DNA from: Schizochytrium sp. CCTCC M209059
Taxonomy: Eukaryota; Sar; Bigyra; Thraustochytrida; Thraustochytriidae
DNA: 64,000 nucleotides
Assembly (NCBI GenBank): GCA_000818945.1
Contig: KN805431.1
Coordinates: 62,001-126,000, forward strand
Direction of reading: 5' to 3'
The position numbers and the translations under genes were made by a program. This document shows positions 49,029 to 58,432 of the stretch, piece after piece; position 1 is the first letter of the stretch, and every line of letters starts with the position of its first letter. Below the pieces are notes generated by a model. The model was not told where the DNA came from. It saw only the letters and a program-made list of their open reading frames with translations, and searched no databases.

Positions 49029-50864
49029 ATGACACTCCAAGTAAGTCAAGGTCGCCGGGCCGAGGCGCAAGTGAAGCTTGGCGTACTGGGTTTCACGCGC
49101 ACAGCAGTGAACTTTGCCGGCGGGGTCGCAGGCCGCGTGCTTTCATGGGCTAGCTTCTCGGCAGTATCGCGGTCCGGCAAACCCGTGGACCTGAACAGTG
49201 GCAACAGTTCAATCGAAGACGAGGACACCGACGGCAGCGATGAAAACGAGTCCATCTTTGAGAACTTTGAGATGCTTGGCACCGCCGCGTCGACGACAAG
49301 TCCCGGATCCAGGGCTGGTGCGAGCGTCCTTGGGTACTCTGGATATGATGGTCTCATGGAGTCCGAGGCATGGTCAGAGTCCGAGCCGGCCTCGCGTCCC
49401 AGTGGCGCCGACGCGCTGGCCTTTGCGGAAGCCGGTGGCGCACCCGCAAATGCCAACTGGCAAGATGGGAGCTTTGCAACGCCGCGTCACGCTCTGAGTA
49501 GCAGCGTATCGAGTCACGATACGGGATCCTCTCGTTCGGACCCGGTGCGAATTGTAATTGTGGGTGGCGGCTTTGCCGGCATTCGGGCCAAATTGTGCCT
49601 CGATCGAGCTCGTCTTGAAAATTGCGTCGTGACGCTCATCGACAAGAAACAATTTTTCGAATACACGCCAGGGATTCTTGGGGCACTGACGCGGGGAGGG
49701 TGGGAGTCTTTGACGCGATCCTATCCTCGTCGAGGCTTCGTGCAAGGCCTCGTCAAGCGCGTTGATCTCGACAGTGTCACCGTCGAGGCAGGCGGCGAGT
49801 TTCGTGTTCCGTTTGACTACCTCATTTATGCAGCAGGGGGCGCTTACGGCATGCAGCACAATGATCCCAGCGGCGTTATCAAGCCGCGCAATACACGTGC
49901 TCGACACGCCCAGAACCCGGTCCAAACAGTCGAACGCTGGAATGATGTCGTCGGTACTGAAAACGAAATTGCAGACGCCGAACACATTGTCATCATTGGT
50001 GCGGGCTATGTTGGCGTGGAATGGGCGGCTGAGATCGCCGAAGTCTACGCAGGGACAGAGAAATGTATCACGCTCATCGATCGCAACAATGAGGTGTGCC
50101 ATTCTCTTCCCGCGGCTGCGCGTCAGCACATTCAGTCTTGGCTCGAGAGCCGTGGCGTCGATCTTCTTTTGGGCGCTCACGTTCTCAATCTCAACAAGCA
50201 CGATCGGACCGTGGCGCTGCAAGTAGGCGACGATTCTCGACCTCGAACCCTGCGCTTTGACTTGTGTCTCGAGTGCAAGGGGTTGCGGCCCAACACGGAC
50301 GCGTTACGTCCCGTGTTTGCGAGCGCGCTCTCTGGCGACGGTCGCATTTGTGTCAACGACGAGCTCAATGTCATGTCAAGCGATGGTGTTCTCAAGGCGC
50401 ACAACATTTTTGCAGTGGGGGATGTGGTAGCGCACAAAGCGTCAGCTCGCTGGAGAGGTATGGCCTTGTACGCTGAGTTGCAGGCCGACATTGCCTGCGC
50501 AAACATTGTGGCAAGCCTGCAAGACAAACCAGCGCGGGTTTTCCCCAGCGATGTGACGCATGTCGACGCGGCAGCTGGCATCCCCGTTGCACAGGTCGTG
50601 AGCCTTGGCCGACTGGATGCCAGTCTCCGTCTAGAGGATTTTGTGGTGAACGGCTTTGCCGCCGCATGGCTCAAGGTGGTCATGGAAGAGACGAAACTTT
50701 TGGAGGCGGCAGGCAACCCCGCCGGGCACTACTTTTGGCAAATCTCTGAAAGGGCCTTGATGCTTGTGTGGCGAAAATTCCTCGTGAAGAGCGAAACGAA
50801 GCAATCGCCCAAACAAGCTTCTTCTTCTTCTTCTTCTTCGACCTTGATGCCCCTCAATTCTTGA
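49029..50864 (+). CDS. AIFM2/FSP1-like FAD-dependent oxidoreductase
   Basis: 611 aa from the ATG at 49029; the frame extends 13 codons further but only from a GTG. The first 170 residues are acidic/Ser-rich and probably disordered. Then comes an FAD Rossmann motif RIVIVGGGFAGIRAKL (about 174), a second dinucleotide motif HIVIIGAGYVGVEWAAE (about 319), and the C-terminal FAD motif HNIFAVGDVVAHKA (about 461). This is the two-dinucleotide-binding pattern of NDH-2/AIF-like enzymes, and the KKQFFEYTPGILGAL stretch resembles AIFM2/FSP1. The expected reaction is NAD(P)H-dependent reduction of a quinone; substrate and location are inferred. The AIFM2 N-myristoylation start is absent here. The tail has a poly-Ser run encoded by CTT repeats (50817-50839). 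Confidence 0.78.
   Translation: MTLQVSQGRRAEAQVKLGVLGFTRTAVNFAGGVAGRVLSWASFSAVSRSGKPVDLNSGNSSIEDEDTDGSDENESIFENFEMLGTAASTTSPGSRAGASVLGYSGYDGLMESEAWSESEPASRPSGADALAFAEAGGAPANANWQDGSFATPRHALSSSVSSHDTGSSRSDPVRIVIVGGGFAGIRAKLCLDRARLENCVVTLIDKKQFFEYTPGILGALTRGGWESLTRSYPRRGFVQGLVKRVDLDSVTVEAGGEFRVPFDYLIYAAGGAYGMQHNDPSGVIKPRNTRARHAQNPVQTVERWNDVVGTENEIADAEHIVIIGAGYVGVEWAAEIAEVYAGTEKCITLIDRNNEVCHSLPAAARQHIQSWLESRGVDLLLGAHVLNLNKHDRTVALQVGDDSRPRTLRFDLCLECKGLRPNTDALRPVFASALSGDGRICVNDELNVMSSDGVLKAHNIFAVGDVVAHKASARWRGMALYAELQADIACANIVASLQDKPARVFPSDVTHVDAAAGIPVAQVVSLGRLDASLRLEDFVVNGFAAAWLKVVMEETKLLEAAGNPAGHYFWQISERALMLVWRKFLVKSETKQSPKQASSSSSSSTLMPLNS
50817..50839 (+). repeat. (CTT)n in the AIFM2-like gene
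   Basis: Read as TCT/TCC-type codons, giving a run of Ser residues near the C-terminus. Confidence 0.8.
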
Positions 50865-51175
50865 CGCAAGTGCTGCCTGCCTACCTGCATCCGCACATGT
50901 ATGTACTGTCTCGCTGCCTTGCTGTGCGGCAAACGATCCCTCTCTTTCTCTCATTCTCGCTCTCTCATTCTCTCTCTCCTTGTCTCTCACTTCATACTTT
51001 GGCGTTCTCTTTTGGGACGCCTCTGCTTTCGTGCAGGGTGATAGGTTCCGCTGATTTCGAACCTCGCCTTATTTCTTGAAAGAGGAGAAGAGCTTTCTTG
51101 TCATTCAGCATAATCTTTATCATTTCATTTTATCACGTGTTTTAATATAAAAACCAAATACAAATGCAGTGGTTT
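50865..51175. other. Convergent 3' intergenic region
   Basis: Pyrimidine-rich (CT)n-like tract at about 50938-50990 and AT-rich DNA at 51110-51165; presumably both 3' UTRs. No gene recognised. Confidence 0.5.
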
Positions 51176-51982
51176 CTAAGCAGACGCCGTAGCAGGTTTC
51201 GCCCCGCAACGCTTCGAGAGAATTGTATACGAGGCATCTTCTTCTCCCTCCATCTGGGAGACCTGAGGAGAAGTCTCGTCCATCTTGTAGCCCAAACGCT
51301 CGTAGAACTTAGCTGCCGCCTCGTTACAGTTGAGAACAGTGAGACAGACCCAGTCCATCGCCGCACGCCGCGCAATGAGTTCGGCAAGCAGCATGATGTG
51401 CCGGCCCACGCCTTTTCGCGCACAGGTCGCCTGATCAACCTGAACCTCGTAAACGTACAAGACAAGCTGGTCCTCCTCGCGTTCGAAACGGAAGTGAAGA
51501 AAAGCACGAGGGACATTCTCTGTATCAAAGGCGACAAGTAGACGCGCCTCCTCACTCTCGAGTTCGCGCTGCTTCTTGAGCGCATTCCAGCCCCAACCCG
51601 ATTCCTCATAAGAGGCCTTCATGTTTGCCTCGGTCATGTCGAAGCACGCCTTGAGGACCTCGGGCGGTACCCCGCCCTCTGCATCGCGTGCGAACGACTT
51701 GAGTGTGAGCTGAAGCCCGTTTCGATCGAATTTGGCAAAGGCGGCAAAGTTCTCGAGGTGATCGCGGGGCGTTGTGCCATCCTCTGCAAACCGCGCGGCC
51801 GAGAGCGTGGAGCTAATTCTGCGGCTCTCTTCGGCGAGTTTAGCGCGCTCCTGCTTTTTTGCGGCCTTCTTCGCTGCCTTCTGTTCTTCTTTGGTCAGCT
51901 TTCTGCCGGTGACCGTGGCCTTTTGCGCGAACTCCTTGGAGAGCGCCGAGACCTTCTCCTCCGCAGCTTGAGCAGCCGTCAT
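51176..51982 (-). CDS. NAA40: N-alpha-acetyltransferase 40 (NatD)
   Basis: 268 aa, ATG at 51982. The N-terminal 55 residues are Lys/Ala-rich and helical (KLTKEEQKAAKKAAKKQERA). The GNAT domain occupies about 85-245: YEESGWGWNALKKQRELESE, VLYVYEVQVDQ, the acetyl-CoA loop ARKGVGRH (188-195), LTVLNCNEAAAKFYERLGY and KMDETSP. YEVQV, the helix after the loop and the FYERLGYKMDETSP ending are characteristic of NatD rather than other GNATs. In the family, it acetylates the N-terminal Ser of histones H2A and H4. Its C-terminal tail is short and Ala-rich. Divergent to UROD. Confidence 0.9.
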   Translation of the reverse strand: MTAAQAAEEKVSALSKEFAQKATVTGRKLTKEEQKAAKKAAKKQERAKLAEESRRISSTLSAARFAEDGTTPRDHLENFAAFAKFDRNGLQLTLKSFARDAEGGVPPEVLKACFDMTEANMKASYEESGWGWNALKKQRELESEEARLLVAFDTENVPRAFLHFRFEREEDQLVLYVYEVQVDQATCARKGVGRHIMLLAELIARRAAMDWVCLTVLNCNEAAAKFYERLGYKMDETSPQVSQMEGEEDASYTILSKRCGAKPATASA

Positions 51983-52544
51983 CTTCTTAGTCTCGCCGCA
52001 GATCTCCTTTTGTTTCGTTTCGTTTGTCGTGTTGTGTCGTGTCTTTCGTGTCGATTCGACTCTTCTCTATGCAAGCAGAATGCGCGTCCCGAGTTCTCGC
52101 GGCAGCTGACGCTTTTCCAGACCCACTTCCTCCAGACTTGCGCGGTGGCGCGCGAGTGCATGAATTGGGTCTTTGTGCGAGTCGTGGTTAGGCTCGTCCG
52201 TCTGGTCTCCGTGGCAAAAACAAAAGCTAAACGACCTAAATATAAAATAGTCCCCTTTATTGATTTTGATGCATGCTTGCTTCCTTACTTGATTTTCTTT
52301 CTTTCATCCAAGTCCAGCCAGAAAGGCAAAGCTTGGACTTGCGCGCTGCAGCGAGGGAGCGAGCAAACAAGCACGCAGCAGGCGCGTCCGAGGGCCAGCA
52401 GCGGCCTGCTCAGCGTCTCTGGCGCTGGCCGCCACGTCACGCGGGGGCTTCAGGGCGGTCGGTCAGTCGAAAGGTGCTAGCTAGCTAGCGAGCTAGCTTG
52501 CTTGCTTGCTTGCTGGCTATTTCGCTTGTTCGCGCGCTTGCAAC
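51983..52544. promoter_or_regulatory. Divergent promoter region between NAA40 and UROD
   Basis: 562 bp between divergent ATGs. Contains an AT-rich stretch (52225-52265) and CTAG/GCTT tetranucleotide tracts (52476-52515) ending 30 bp before the UROD ATG. No gene recognised. Confidence 0.45.
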
Positions 52545-53882
52545 ATGGCGGCATCCAGCGACGCCGGCCAGACGTCCTGGGCGAGCTTGACCCTTGCCGT
52601 GGGCGTGGGCGCCGTGCTGGGCGCGGCTGCGGCGGTGGTCGCTGCCAAGACGAGCGGAGTCGAGATTTCTGAGTTTGGCAAGGCGCCCAAGGGCGCAGCC
52701 ACCGCGGGCAGACTCAAGCCGGATGAAAGCGGGGCCATGGCGGCCGGGCGGCGCAAGGTAAAGCGCGTACCCGTGGAGGACTTTCCGCCAGCGAAGAATG
52801 ATCTTCTCTTGCGAGCAGCGCGCGGAGAAGAGACGGAGCGCGTTCCTGTGTGGATGCATCGCCAGGCCGGAAGGTATTTGCCCGAGTTTAGGGAGCTTCG
52901 CAAACATGCTGACTTCTTCACCATGTGCCAGGATCCAGAGCTGGCGACCGAAGTGACTCTGCAGCCGCTCGAGCGATTCCCCACTCTCGACGCTGTCATT
53001 GTCTTCTCTGACATCCTTGTCATCCCGCAGGCTATGGGCATGGAAGTGCAAATGGTCCCGGGTCGTGGGCCCGTCTTTCCTGACCGCCTTGTCGACCCGG
53101 CGGATCTCGACCGCCTCAACTTCAAGCCAGACATGGAAAAGACCCTCGGCTACGTCTACGATGTGGTCAATCTTACGCGCCAGCGTGTCAAGGCCCGCGT
53201 TCCTGTAATTGGATTCTCCGGTGCACCGTTTACTCTTATGGGCTACATGATCGAAGGCGGTGGTAGCAAGACCATGAGCAAGGTCAAGGCTTGGCTATAC
53301 TGCCACCCGGAGGCGTCGAAGAAACTCTTGCAGGCACTCACGGACATTATCATTGAGTACCTTGTCGGCAAGGTTCGCGCCGGAGCCCAGCTGCTCGAGG
53401 TCTTTGAGAGCTCGGGTGGCGATCTGGGCCCGGAGCTCTACGACGAGTTCTCGCATCCTTACTTGTGCCAGATCGCGACCAAGGTCAAGGCAGAGCTGCG
53501 CGCCCAAGGCCTTCCCGAGGTTCCCATGACAGTCTTTGCTCGGAATGTGCGTCACGAGGGTGCTCTTGAAAAGCTCGCCGACTCCGAGTACGATACGCTT
53601 AGTCTCGACTGGAACATCTTGCCCGAGGTTGCACGTCGCCGGGTCTCGATCAAGAAGGCCTCTCTTCAGGGTAACTTGGACCCGTGCGCTTTGTACGCCT
53701 CGCCGGACCGCATTCGCGCGCTTGTCCAAGATATGGTCAAGGGCTTTGGAACGCAGCGTTATATTGCCAACCTCGGACACGGCATGCTTCCGGACCACGA
53801 CCCGGAGCATGCGCACGCTCTCATCCTGGCCGTGCAGGAAGTTTCCGCGGAGATGAACAAGACGAGTTCGCAAGCAAACTAA
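52545..53882 (+). CDS. UROD: Uroporphyrinogen decarboxylase
   Basis: 445 aa from the ATG at 52545. The enzyme core spans about 85-440 and carries VWMHRQAGRYLPEFRELR (103-120; substrate-binding Arg residues), VIVFSDILVIPQAMGM (catalytic Asp156), VIGFSGAPFTLMGYMIEGGG, EVFESSGGDLGPELYDEF, LSLDWN and YIANLGHGMLPDHDPEH. It converts uroporphyrinogen III to coproporphyrinogen III in heme synthesis by four decarboxylations. Unusually, residues 12-35 (WASLTLAVGVGAVLGAAAAV) are strongly hydrophobic and are followed by a 50-residue polar linker; most heterotroph URODs are soluble and lack this. An alternative is a targeting peptide. No second core enzyme of the pathway is near. Confidence 0.95.
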   Translation: MAASSDAGQTSWASLTLAVGVGAVLGAAAAVVAAKTSGVEISEFGKAPKGAATAGRLKPDESGAMAAGRRKVKRVPVEDFPPAKNDLLLRAARGEETERVPVWMHRQAGRYLPEFRELRKHADFFTMCQDPELATEVTLQPLERFPTLDAVIVFSDILVIPQAMGMEVQMVPGRGPVFPDRLVDPADLDRLNFKPDMEKTLGYVYDVVNLTRQRVKARVPVIGFSGAPFTLMGYMIEGGGSKTMSKVKAWLYCHPEASKKLLQALTDIIIEYLVGKVRAGAQLLEVFESSGGDLGPELYDEFSHPYLCQIATKVKAELRAQGLPEVPMTVFARNVRHEGALEKLADSEYDTLSLDWNILPEVARRRVSIKKASLQGNLDPCALYASPDRIRALVQDMVKGFGTQRYIANLGHGMLPDHDPEHAHALILAVQEVSAEMNKTSSQAN

Positions 53883-54366
53883 TCGAATAGCTTTATCATT
53901 GATCAATCATTCGCTGGTCATTCCATTTTTCCCGGGTCTCTAACCTAACCTATAATCTGAGCCAATTTGGATGAAGAACCCCCCCCTCCCCCCCTCTCGA
54001 ACTCGCTCGAACCTCGAAATCATCAGACCAGACGCCGCCACGCCGCCCCGGCCATTGCCAAATGCTTCAGCGCCGTCACGGCCTCGTCTCGCCTTTGCTC
54101 AATCTCGCCGGCGCTCCCTGACGGACGGGCCGCCGACTCGCACTGTCGCAACGACGGAGTGGCGCAGACAGCGCAAGTCGGCCGCAAGCGAACGCAAGTC
54201 GGGAAAAGCCCCCCAGAAACCACGATAAAAACCTGTGAAAGCGACCGGGACGCTCGCGCTGATCGATCGCAAAGGCCTCATTTCATCCCTCGCCATCGCC
54301 ATCTCCATCCCGCCGCGGCCGCCCGCCTCGCGACCGCGACCGCGACCGCGAGCCGCGCAGCCGAGG
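53883..54366. other. Spacer upstream of CCS
   Basis: C-rich and GC-rich DNA with no independent gene recognised. The CCS frame is open from 54235, so its 5' end could be earlier than 54367. Confidence 0.4.
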
Positions 54367-55371
54367 ATGCTGCGGCTGCAGCTGCTCGCGCGGGCGCCGN
54401 NNNNNNNNNNNNNNNNNNNNNNNNNNNNNNNNNNNNNNNNNNNNNNNNNNNNNNNNNNNNNNNNNNNNNNNNNNNNNNNNNNNNNNNNNNNNNNNNNNNN
54501 NNNNNNNNNNNNNNNNNNNNNNNNNNNNNNNNNNNNNNNNNNNNNNNNNNNNNNNNNNNNNNNNNNNNNNNNNGCGGCGGCGGCGGCGGAGACCCCCGCC
54601 GCGACGCAAGATGACGACCTGCTCACGTACGAGCTGTTCGTGAAGATGTCGTACGAGTCGTGTGCCAAGACAATCCGAGGCGCGCTCGACGCGCGTGAAT
54701 GGGAGGTCGTCCAGATCGACGTGCCGACAGACCTAGTGGTCGTTCGCAGCGCGGCGCCCGCCAAGGCAGTCGTCGAGGAGATTGAGTCCGTGGGCTTCGA
54801 AGCTGCCATCATCGGAACCAGCGCAGGTCTAGCCTCGGAAGGCTCCATTACCGTCCCGGATACCGTGGGCTCCTTTGAGGAAAGCGTTTCTGTAATTGGC
54901 GAATTCCGAGGCGAGGCATACGGGCATGGAAACGTCGTCGGCGTTGTCCGCATCATTCAGCGCTCCAACAACGTGGCGGCCCTGCAAGTCTCCCTTGGAG
55001 GCCTCAAGGCGGGCGACTCGTATTCTGTGGCAATCCATTGCTTTGGAGACCCTCGTCCTGGCAAACAGGGCGGCGTCTTTGAAGGTGCAGATTGCAGCAT
55101 CGCGAACGCGCCGACGTCTCTTGAAGCTGCCAAAGACGTCCCAGGATTTCTATGCAGCGCTATTGCCAACGAGTCTGGTGAGATCGACATCACCAAGGCC
55201 GTACGCGGCCTTCGCGTCTGGGAAGCAATTGGGCGCGGAATGGTTGTACATGCTGATGATGACTCTTGGACGTCACTCGCGACCTGCGTCGTCGCACGAA
55301 GCGCAGTCGTAGGCGCAAACCACAAAAAGGTGTGCACCTGCGACGGCACGATTATTTGGGAGGCAAAGTAA
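54367..55371 (+). CDS. CCS: Copper chaperone for superoxide dismutase, N-terminal part hidden by gap
   Basis: The reading frame crosses a run of N (54400-54573), so start and length are uncertain; the ATG at 54367 is one candidate and another in-frame ATG is at 54235. After the gap there is a heavy-metal-associated domain (YELFVKMSYESCAKTIRGAL), a SOD-like domain (GVVRIIQRSNNVAALQVSLG, GLKAGDSYSVAIHCFGDP, AIGRGMVVHADDDSW) and the C-terminal VCTCDGTIIWEA carrying the CxC pair typical of CCS domain 3. CCS delivers copper to SOD1 and forms its disulfide. The expected MxCxxC of domain 1 is MSYESC, with the first Cys missing, so copper capture may rest on the C-terminal CxC. The SOD-like domain lacks usual copper ligands. 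The stop is 27 bp from the stop of the convergent UGT-like gene. Confidence 0.87.
   Translation: MLRLQLLARAPXXXXXXXXXXXXXXXXXXXXXXXXXXXXXXXXXXXXXXXXXXXXXXXXXXXXXXXXXXAAAAAETPAATQDDDLLTYELFVKMSYESCAKTIRGALDAREWEVVQIDVPTDLVVVRSAAPAKAVVEEIESVGFEAAIIGTSAGLASEGSITVPDTVGSFEESVSVIGEFRGEAYGHGNVVGVVRIIQRSNNVAALQVSLGGLKAGDSYSVAIHCFGDPRPGKQGGVFEGADCSIANAPTSLEAAKDVPGFLCSAIANESGEIDITKAVRGLRVWEAIGRGMVVHADDDSWTSLATCVVARSAVVGANHKKVCTCDGTIIWEAK
54400..54573. other. Assembly gap (174 N)
   Basis: Lies inside the 5' part of CCS, flanked by GCG/GGC-rich sequence. Real length unknown, so the frame across it is a guess. Confidence 0.99.
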
Positions 55372-55398
55372 AGTAATAGACTGGATTTCAACAAATGT

Positions 55399-57670
55399 TC
55401 ACTCTTGCATTAGGCCTAGTGCATTCTGCGCGCTCGCGACCACGCGCTCGTAGGTAAACACGCGACTCTTGCGACCTCGTCGGGGCCGAAATGTCTGCAT
55501 TGAATCTTCCGAGGCATCTTGCAAACCTGTTACAGAAGCCTTGACACCTATAGACTGGTTTCGCTTTGCAGCACGCTCCACGATTTCACTACTCGGCCCC
55601 GATGGCGACCTTGTCGTGGTCTGCGGAGTCGTCGCATCATCACTTGATGCCGCGCCACGCCCTGGGCGACCTAACGATGCACTTCTCGATGACATGTCGC
55701 CGCCTTGGTGAGAGTGAGCGTGTGACGACGCGGAATGCTGATGCTGGTGCTGGTCCCCAGCACCTCGACGATGAGCTGCTGGGCGCCCACGACGTCGGTG
55801 GAGTGACGACCCCGAAGAGGTGGCACCCGTACTCGACGTAGGATGAAATGTCGATATTATGTTTGCTTCGTTCTCCTCATCGTGCAAGGTACCATGAGAC
55901 GCGCGGCCATTCTCATGCGTGAGCACCGGTGTCGAGCGTGCCTTCTTCGATCCAGACTTTTCCATTTGCAAAGATACGCGCGCGTCCTCTTCGCGAGAAG
56001 TGTCGTCAGACTCCCAGGCAGCAAAGTCAAAAGGTGGATCGTCAAAGCTAAAGACGCCACTTTTTTCTCCGTGCGTTCCAAAACCGAGCCCCGTTGCAGT
56101 GGTGGCCGCTTTTGCATTCGAGTCCAATGACGCAAGAAAAGCTTCCCAAACGACCTTGAGCACAACAAGAGACGCAAGCAATCCACAAAGGTAAAGTGCG
56201 TAAACGTCGAGGAAAAAGTGCTGATGCCACGGGAGTCCGCAATCGACGGGAAGAAAGTGCGCAAAACTGTAATCAAGCGCGCGAGAAATCCATAGCGCCG
56301 CACGAGTTGTACCTCCTGCAACACGCAGCGCTTCGCCAAAATGCCGCAGATCCGCCTCTTGGGACCCGCTGATTGCCAGACCAAGAGCCCGACGAACTTC
56401 TGTTGCTTCGAGATCACTTTGGGCCAAAACTATGCCAATCTTGCTCGAGCTTGCTCGAATCGCCACCTCGAGCTGTTCCGCAAGGACGGGTCGAACAATC
56501 AGCCCACGAATGTTTTCACATACCCCAGCGAGGTGCACGCACGAGAGGTCGCCACTTGTGAACATGATGGCGGCACTCATTTCCGCAGTGCCCGCCACTT
56601 GTGGGGCGTACGCACCGCAAATATGCTTGAGAGCTGTAATACTCAGACAGCGCTCCCCAATAAGCGTCAATGATAGATTGTAGTGCGCGCAAGCCTCGAC
56701 AAGGACAGTCATATCCTCGTCAGAGTATGATCCGTGTAGAATAAGTCTACCGGGCTCACCAAAAGTCCGTGGCGTTGACCTTTTTCCAAATTCGTTGACC
56801 TGAGGCTTATGGCGAGATGCATCTTCCGGCATGGGCGGAAGTACTGCCCCAATAAGTTGCTGCAGTGGGGGCATAGGTCTTGGCTCGTCGAGATACCCAA
56901 GCACGGAATCGCTCAGGACAAGACGCTCCTCACAGTAGCCCCCAGGCACCGCGATTTGGCCAAGACCCATACCCTCTCGTACCTGCCTAAAGCTCTCATG
57001 CGCATATTTGGCGTCCTTGACGCGGGCATGAAGCCGATACCACAGATTGCGCAATCGCGAGAGAATATGCATATTATTTGCAGCAACATCTGCACCTGGA
57101 GTCCGCACAAAGGGGGGTGGATCATCAATATCAAAGAGCGTCCAAGGATTGTGCACAACGAGTGCTGCCTTGCATAGTTCCGCAAATGTGAACCCTGACA
57201 AGGAAAAGCGATCTGTTACTACCAATGCCGGAAGATGGCTGCCACGTAAAGGCTGCGTACTCTGTATTCCTTTGCCAAAGTGCTCACCTTGATACGCGCG
57301 CAAGAGAGCAGTGGTCATAGGCCCCTCAAACGCAGCACGCAGATCTTCGCGGGAAAGGGCCCCAAGTCCTGTCGATCGCTCGAATATGCAGTCGACGTGG
57401 TGCAGCGAGCACCACTTTGTTTCTGACATAGCGCGCCGCTTAGCGGGTGTGGATAGGTGTGAATGGGATCTGGGCGATACGTGTCGTCGCCGCAAATGCC
57501 AGGATTCGAGTACTTCGTCGGGTTGTGGCACGCTTTCAAGCTGCAGGACATTTAGCTTTCGCAAGAGATGTTCTTTTCGAGGACCTAAAAACAGCTCTGG
57601 TACGAACCACGCTGGTGTTGCAAAGCGTACGGGAACATTGTACGTTGATGCAAATTCGCTCGCGATTTCT
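55399..57670 (-). CDS. UDP-glycosyltransferase-like membrane protein (5' end incomplete)
   Basis: About 756 aa in this exon. The frame is open up to a TGA at 57679-57681, and no ATG occurs before 57429, yet codons upstream of that ATG still read like a UGT N-terminus (ASTYNVPVRFATPAWFV). CACACAG at 57671-57677 would be a good 3' splice site, so a 5' exon is likely. Family features: LVVTDRFSLSGFTFAELCKA, LHGSYSDEDM, SLTLIGERC, a donor-site region with GLIVRPVLAEQLEVAIRASS (near DQxxNA in UGTs), and the HFLPVDCGLPWHQHFFLDVY stretch before one membrane helix (about 56150-56215). The signature HGGxxSxxEA is replaced by SGDLSCVHLAG, so activity is uncertain. A 220-residue Ser/His-rich cytosolic tail follows. 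Confidence 0.68.
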
Positions 57671-58432
57671 CTGTGTGTTCACACGTATCATTGTCAGTCA
57701 GACATGTTACATTTCCGCTGTCGCATTTGCTGTCCTTTGCTCTGCGTTTGCGCTATGTACGCAGGGTATGTTTTCTCCTTGCGACGAGCGCTCTGCTTTT
57801 CTATGCACAAAAGGAGTCTGGGCTCTTTCAAAGGACCCTAGAAGCAGGAAAGCGGCGGCTGCACTGCTCGCTCGCTTGCTCGCGGTTGCCAGGGACGAGC
57901 ACGCCTCTCTTTCTCGCAAGAGAGAGAGAGAGAGAGTTTAGTGCGATCAAGCTGGGCTGCCCGGCCCCGTTGTCTGTGTGCAAGTCGGCAAGGACCAGCT
58001 TCAGCAAGAGAGATGCGCGACACAACAGCATGAACGACGTGGAGACAGCCGCTGTCATCCTACGTCAGCGAGTATTACTTACACCAAGGGGTCCGCGTGT
58101 CTGTGTACAGGCACAGAGACGAAGAGCACGTGCGGCGTCTGCGTCGCCGCGCACAGATATGCATGCCAGCTGAAAAGCACGAGGACCCAAAGAAGGGCCT
58201 CCATGCTCGGTTGGGGTTTTGCCAGCAAAAGCTGGCGGGCAGTGCAAAGCAGAGCATAACAACGCCAAAACTCAAAGGAGTTGAGGCAAACAAAAACAAG
58301 TTTTTTGGGAAATAAAAGAAGGGAAAGAGATTACCATTGCATTGTGCAAACGCTTTTATGAACGAACGAATGTCGCGGCCGATCATGCGTCGTACTTGGG
58401 CAAGCGCAGACGAAACGAACGACGCTGTCAAC
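57671..58432. other. Intergenic region, possibly holding a UGT-like 5' exon
   Basis: A minus-strand ORF (about 57707-57919) is in phase with the UGT-like gene if GT at 57710-57709 is a donor and AG before 57670 an acceptor (40-nt intron with CTGAC in the middle). That exon lacks clear UGT motifs, so the junction is tentative. (GA)n at 57921-57937. Nothing else recognised. Confidence 0.35.
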
